From Candidatus Hydrothermarchaeota archaeon (GTDB lineage Archaea > Hydrothermarchaeota > Hydrothermarchaeia > Hydrothermarchaeales > BMS3B), in assembly GCA_015521945.1 (NCBI GenBank), contig WANG01000015.1, forward strand, positions 1-6,179: a stretch of 6,179 nucleotides of DNA, given 5' to 3'. Shown here in pieces: positions 4,912-6,179 of the stretch (the first letter of the stretch is position 1; each line of letters opens with the position of its first letter). Under the pieces are notes generated by a model. It saw nothing but the letters and a program-made list of their open reading frames with translations. It did not search any database and was not told the origin of the DNA. A program made the position numbers and the translations under genes.

Positions 4912-6093
4912 GTGGCTTCCCTCAGGTACTACAGGTGCGGGCTCAGGCATGCCAGGGGCTACCTGCCACCTTCGGTGGTGTGCTGCTTCAACACCAACCT
5001 TGACCTGATAAAGCGCCCGGCGCAGGGGGAGCTTGATGGGATTGAGCTGGGGCTCAGGGAGGAGCTTGAGCGGTGCGTTCGCACGGGTGAGCAGGTGGAG
5101 GTGCCGGTGAGCCGGCGCACCCTTGAGGCTCTCATCCGGGAGTTGGGGTACGACGCCACCGCCGTTGGCGGGCAGGCGGGGCAGATGGCGCTCACCGCCT
5201 CCCGGCTGGGTGTGAGGAGCTACCTTCACGCCGAGCCCAGCAGAAGGCTGGGTGAGCTGTTCGGAGAGCTGGAGGTGCTGGTGGGCTGCGAGCAGGGGCT
5301 CCTTCTGGCACGTGAGGTGGAGGGGGATGCCGAGCTGCCCGTGCACTACGTCATAGAGCTCAGGAGGGGGGACGTGCACTTCGGCACACGGGTGCCCGAG
5401 CACACCAGGTTCATAGCCTCCCACGATGCTCCCGCCTTCAGGCTGGAGCTCAACGATGACTACCTCGCCCGCATCTCCGAGCTCGTGGAGCGCATACCCA
5501 GAGCCTTCGTCTCGGGGTTTCACCTGGTTGACGGGAGGCACGCCTCCAGGATACGGAAGGCTGCTAAGCTCATAGAGGAGTGGAGGGAGGTGAACCCCCT
5601 CCTCTACGTGCACACGGAGATGGGGCAGTTCTCAAGCAGGAGGGCGCTTGAGGAGTTTGCCAAGCATGTGCTTCCCCTGGTGGACTCTGCGGGGTTCAAC
5701 GAGGTTGAGCTCAGGCAGCTCACTGGGGCAGAGGAGCTGGAGGAGGGGCTCTTAGCTGCCTCGCAGGAAGTGGAGCGCCCCGTGCTTCACACCGCCGAGT
5801 ACGCGCTCTGCTTAGCTACTCCCCAGGACCACCCCAAGCAGCTCAGGGCGGCGCTTCAGTTCGGCACCCTCCTCGCCTGCTACCGAGCCGTGCACGGCGT
5901 GCCCCCCACCCTGAGGGAGCTGGAGCGCTTCACCCCGCCGAAGCCCCATGCGGGTGCCCTGGGGGTTTACAGGAGGGTGAAGAGGGTGCTGGGGGATGGG
6001 GTGTGCTTCGTGCCGGCGCTCCTGTCTCAGGAGCCGAGGTACACCGTGGGGCTCGGGGACACCTTCGCAGCAGGGTTTGCCCTCGTGGCTTAG
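4912..6093 (+). CDS. ADP-dependent glucokinase/phosphofructokinase family kinase
   Basis: This family phosphorylates glucose or fructose 6-phosphate with ADP as donor, in the modified archaeal glycolysis. From GTG 4912 the product has 393 residues. Motifs in order: FNTNLD (26-31) at the sugar site, GGQAGQMA (86-93), SGFHL (201-205), HTE (234-236), the NXXE motif NEVE (263-266) for metal binding, HTAEYAL (293-299), and near the end the GLGD loop (380-383) with D383 as predicted catalytic base, followed by TFAAGF. All key residues are present. Known members are usually about 450-490 residues, so this one is compact, mostly through shortened loops between motifs. GTG 4912 is chosen because upstream sequence is AT-richer and lacks coding character; starts at TTG 4888 or GTG 4684 (469 residues) are possible but less likely. 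Whether it uses glucose, fructose 6-phosphate or both cannot be decided here. Confidence 0.88.
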   Translation: MASLRYYRCGLRHARGYLPPSVVCCFNTNLDLIKRPAQGELDGIELGLREELERCVRTGEQVEVPVSRRTLEALIRELGYDATAVGGQAGQMALTASRLGVRSYLHAEPSRRLGELFGELEVLVGCEQGLLLAREVEGDAELPVHYVIELRRGDVHFGTRVPEHTRFIASHDAPAFRLELNDDYLARISELVERIPRAFVSGFHLVDGRHASRIRKAAKLIEEWREVNPLLYVHTEMGQFSSRRALEEFAKHVLPLVDSAGFNEVELRQLTGAEELEEGLLAASQEVERPVLHTAEYALCLATPQDHPKQLRAALQFGTLLACYRAVHGVPPTLRELERFTPPKPHAGALGVYRRVKRVLGDGVCFVPALLSQEPRYTVGLGDTFAAGFALVA

Positions 6094-6131
6094 TCCTGCA
6101 TGGGTATGCGCATGCCCGGGAGGCGGGAAGG

Positions 6132-6179
6132 GTGAGGGGAAGGATAGGCTTCTGGGAGGCGCTCAGCATAGGCATAGGG
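6132..6179 (+). CDS. start of a probable APC-family amino acid permease (5' end only)
   Basis: The first 16 codons from GTG 6132 read MRGRIGFWEALSIGIG and then leave the window. A short basic start followed by (L/F)W-(D/E)-A-(V/L)-S-I-G-I-G is the usual opening of the first helix in APC-superfamily amino acid permeases. A good Shine-Dalgarno sequence, GGGAGG at 6118-6123, lies 8 nt upstream, which supports this start. The gene follows the kinase by 38 nt on the same strand and may be co-transcribed. Only 48 bases are visible, so the family call rests on one short motif. Confidence 0.5.
   Translation, partial: MRGRIGFWEALSIGIG

Noticed and set aside
4903..5613. 236-codon minus-strand frame opposite the kinase
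   Set aside because: The kinase frame holds all family motifs; the antisense product is Pro/His/Leu-rich without a recognisable domain.
1..6179. tRNA/rRNA genes, CRISPR arrays, insertion sequences
   Set aside because: No cloverleaf-like sequence, regularly spaced repeats, transposase motifs or terminal repeats were seen; almost all of the window is accounted for by protein genes.

Overview
The window looks like a GC-rich, thermophilic euryarchaeal chromosome, probably a methanogen or a methanogen-related lineage. Four gene types support this: a stand-alone aspartate carbamoyltransferase regulatory chain (pyrI) after pyrB, a member of the archaeal MptA branch of GTP cyclohydrolases (methanopterin pathway), an ADP-dependent sugar kinase, and a split Nop2/Sun RNA methyltransferase/PUA pair. 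Arg is mostly AGG, Ile is often ATA, and spacing is very tight. I cannot name the genus; a Methanosarcinales/Methermicoccus-like or Archaeoglobi-like source is a guess.

Layout. Positions 1-2072 (+) hold one compact co-directional cluster: the 3' end of pyrB, pyrI, an RNA m5C methyltransferase and a PUA-like RNA-binding protein, with gaps of 3 nt or overlaps. On the minus strand, 2037-2861 holds an MptA/FolE2-family gene whose tail overlaps the PUA gene by 36 nt. A 78-bp divergent intergenic region (2862-2939) with two perfect dyads separates it from a plus-strand, NapH-like membrane iron-sulfur protein (2940-3608). That gene overlaps tail-to-tail by 17 nt with a minus-strand MFS transporter (3592-4689). 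A 222-bp AT-richer divergent region (4690-4911), with a perfect 12-bp inverted repeat, then leads to an ADP-dependent glucokinase/phosphofructokinase-family gene (4912-6093, +). The window closes with the first codons of what looks like an APC-type amino acid permease (6132 onward).

How the genes fit together. pyrB/pyrI encode the catalytic and allosteric chains of aspartate carbamoyltransferase, for pyrimidine synthesis. The methyltransferase and PUA proteins probably act as one RNA-modification unit, equivalent to the single bacterial RsmF chain. The divergent MFS transporter and sugar kinase could form an uptake/phosphorylation or sugar-metabolism pair, but the transported substrate is unknown.

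The most unusual gene is the MptA-family protein. Its N-terminal family signature is excellent, but the segment that normally carries the metal-binding Cys and His residues is missing, and later conserved His positions are also replaced. It looks like a catalytically altered or non-enzymatic paralog rather than a standard MptA.
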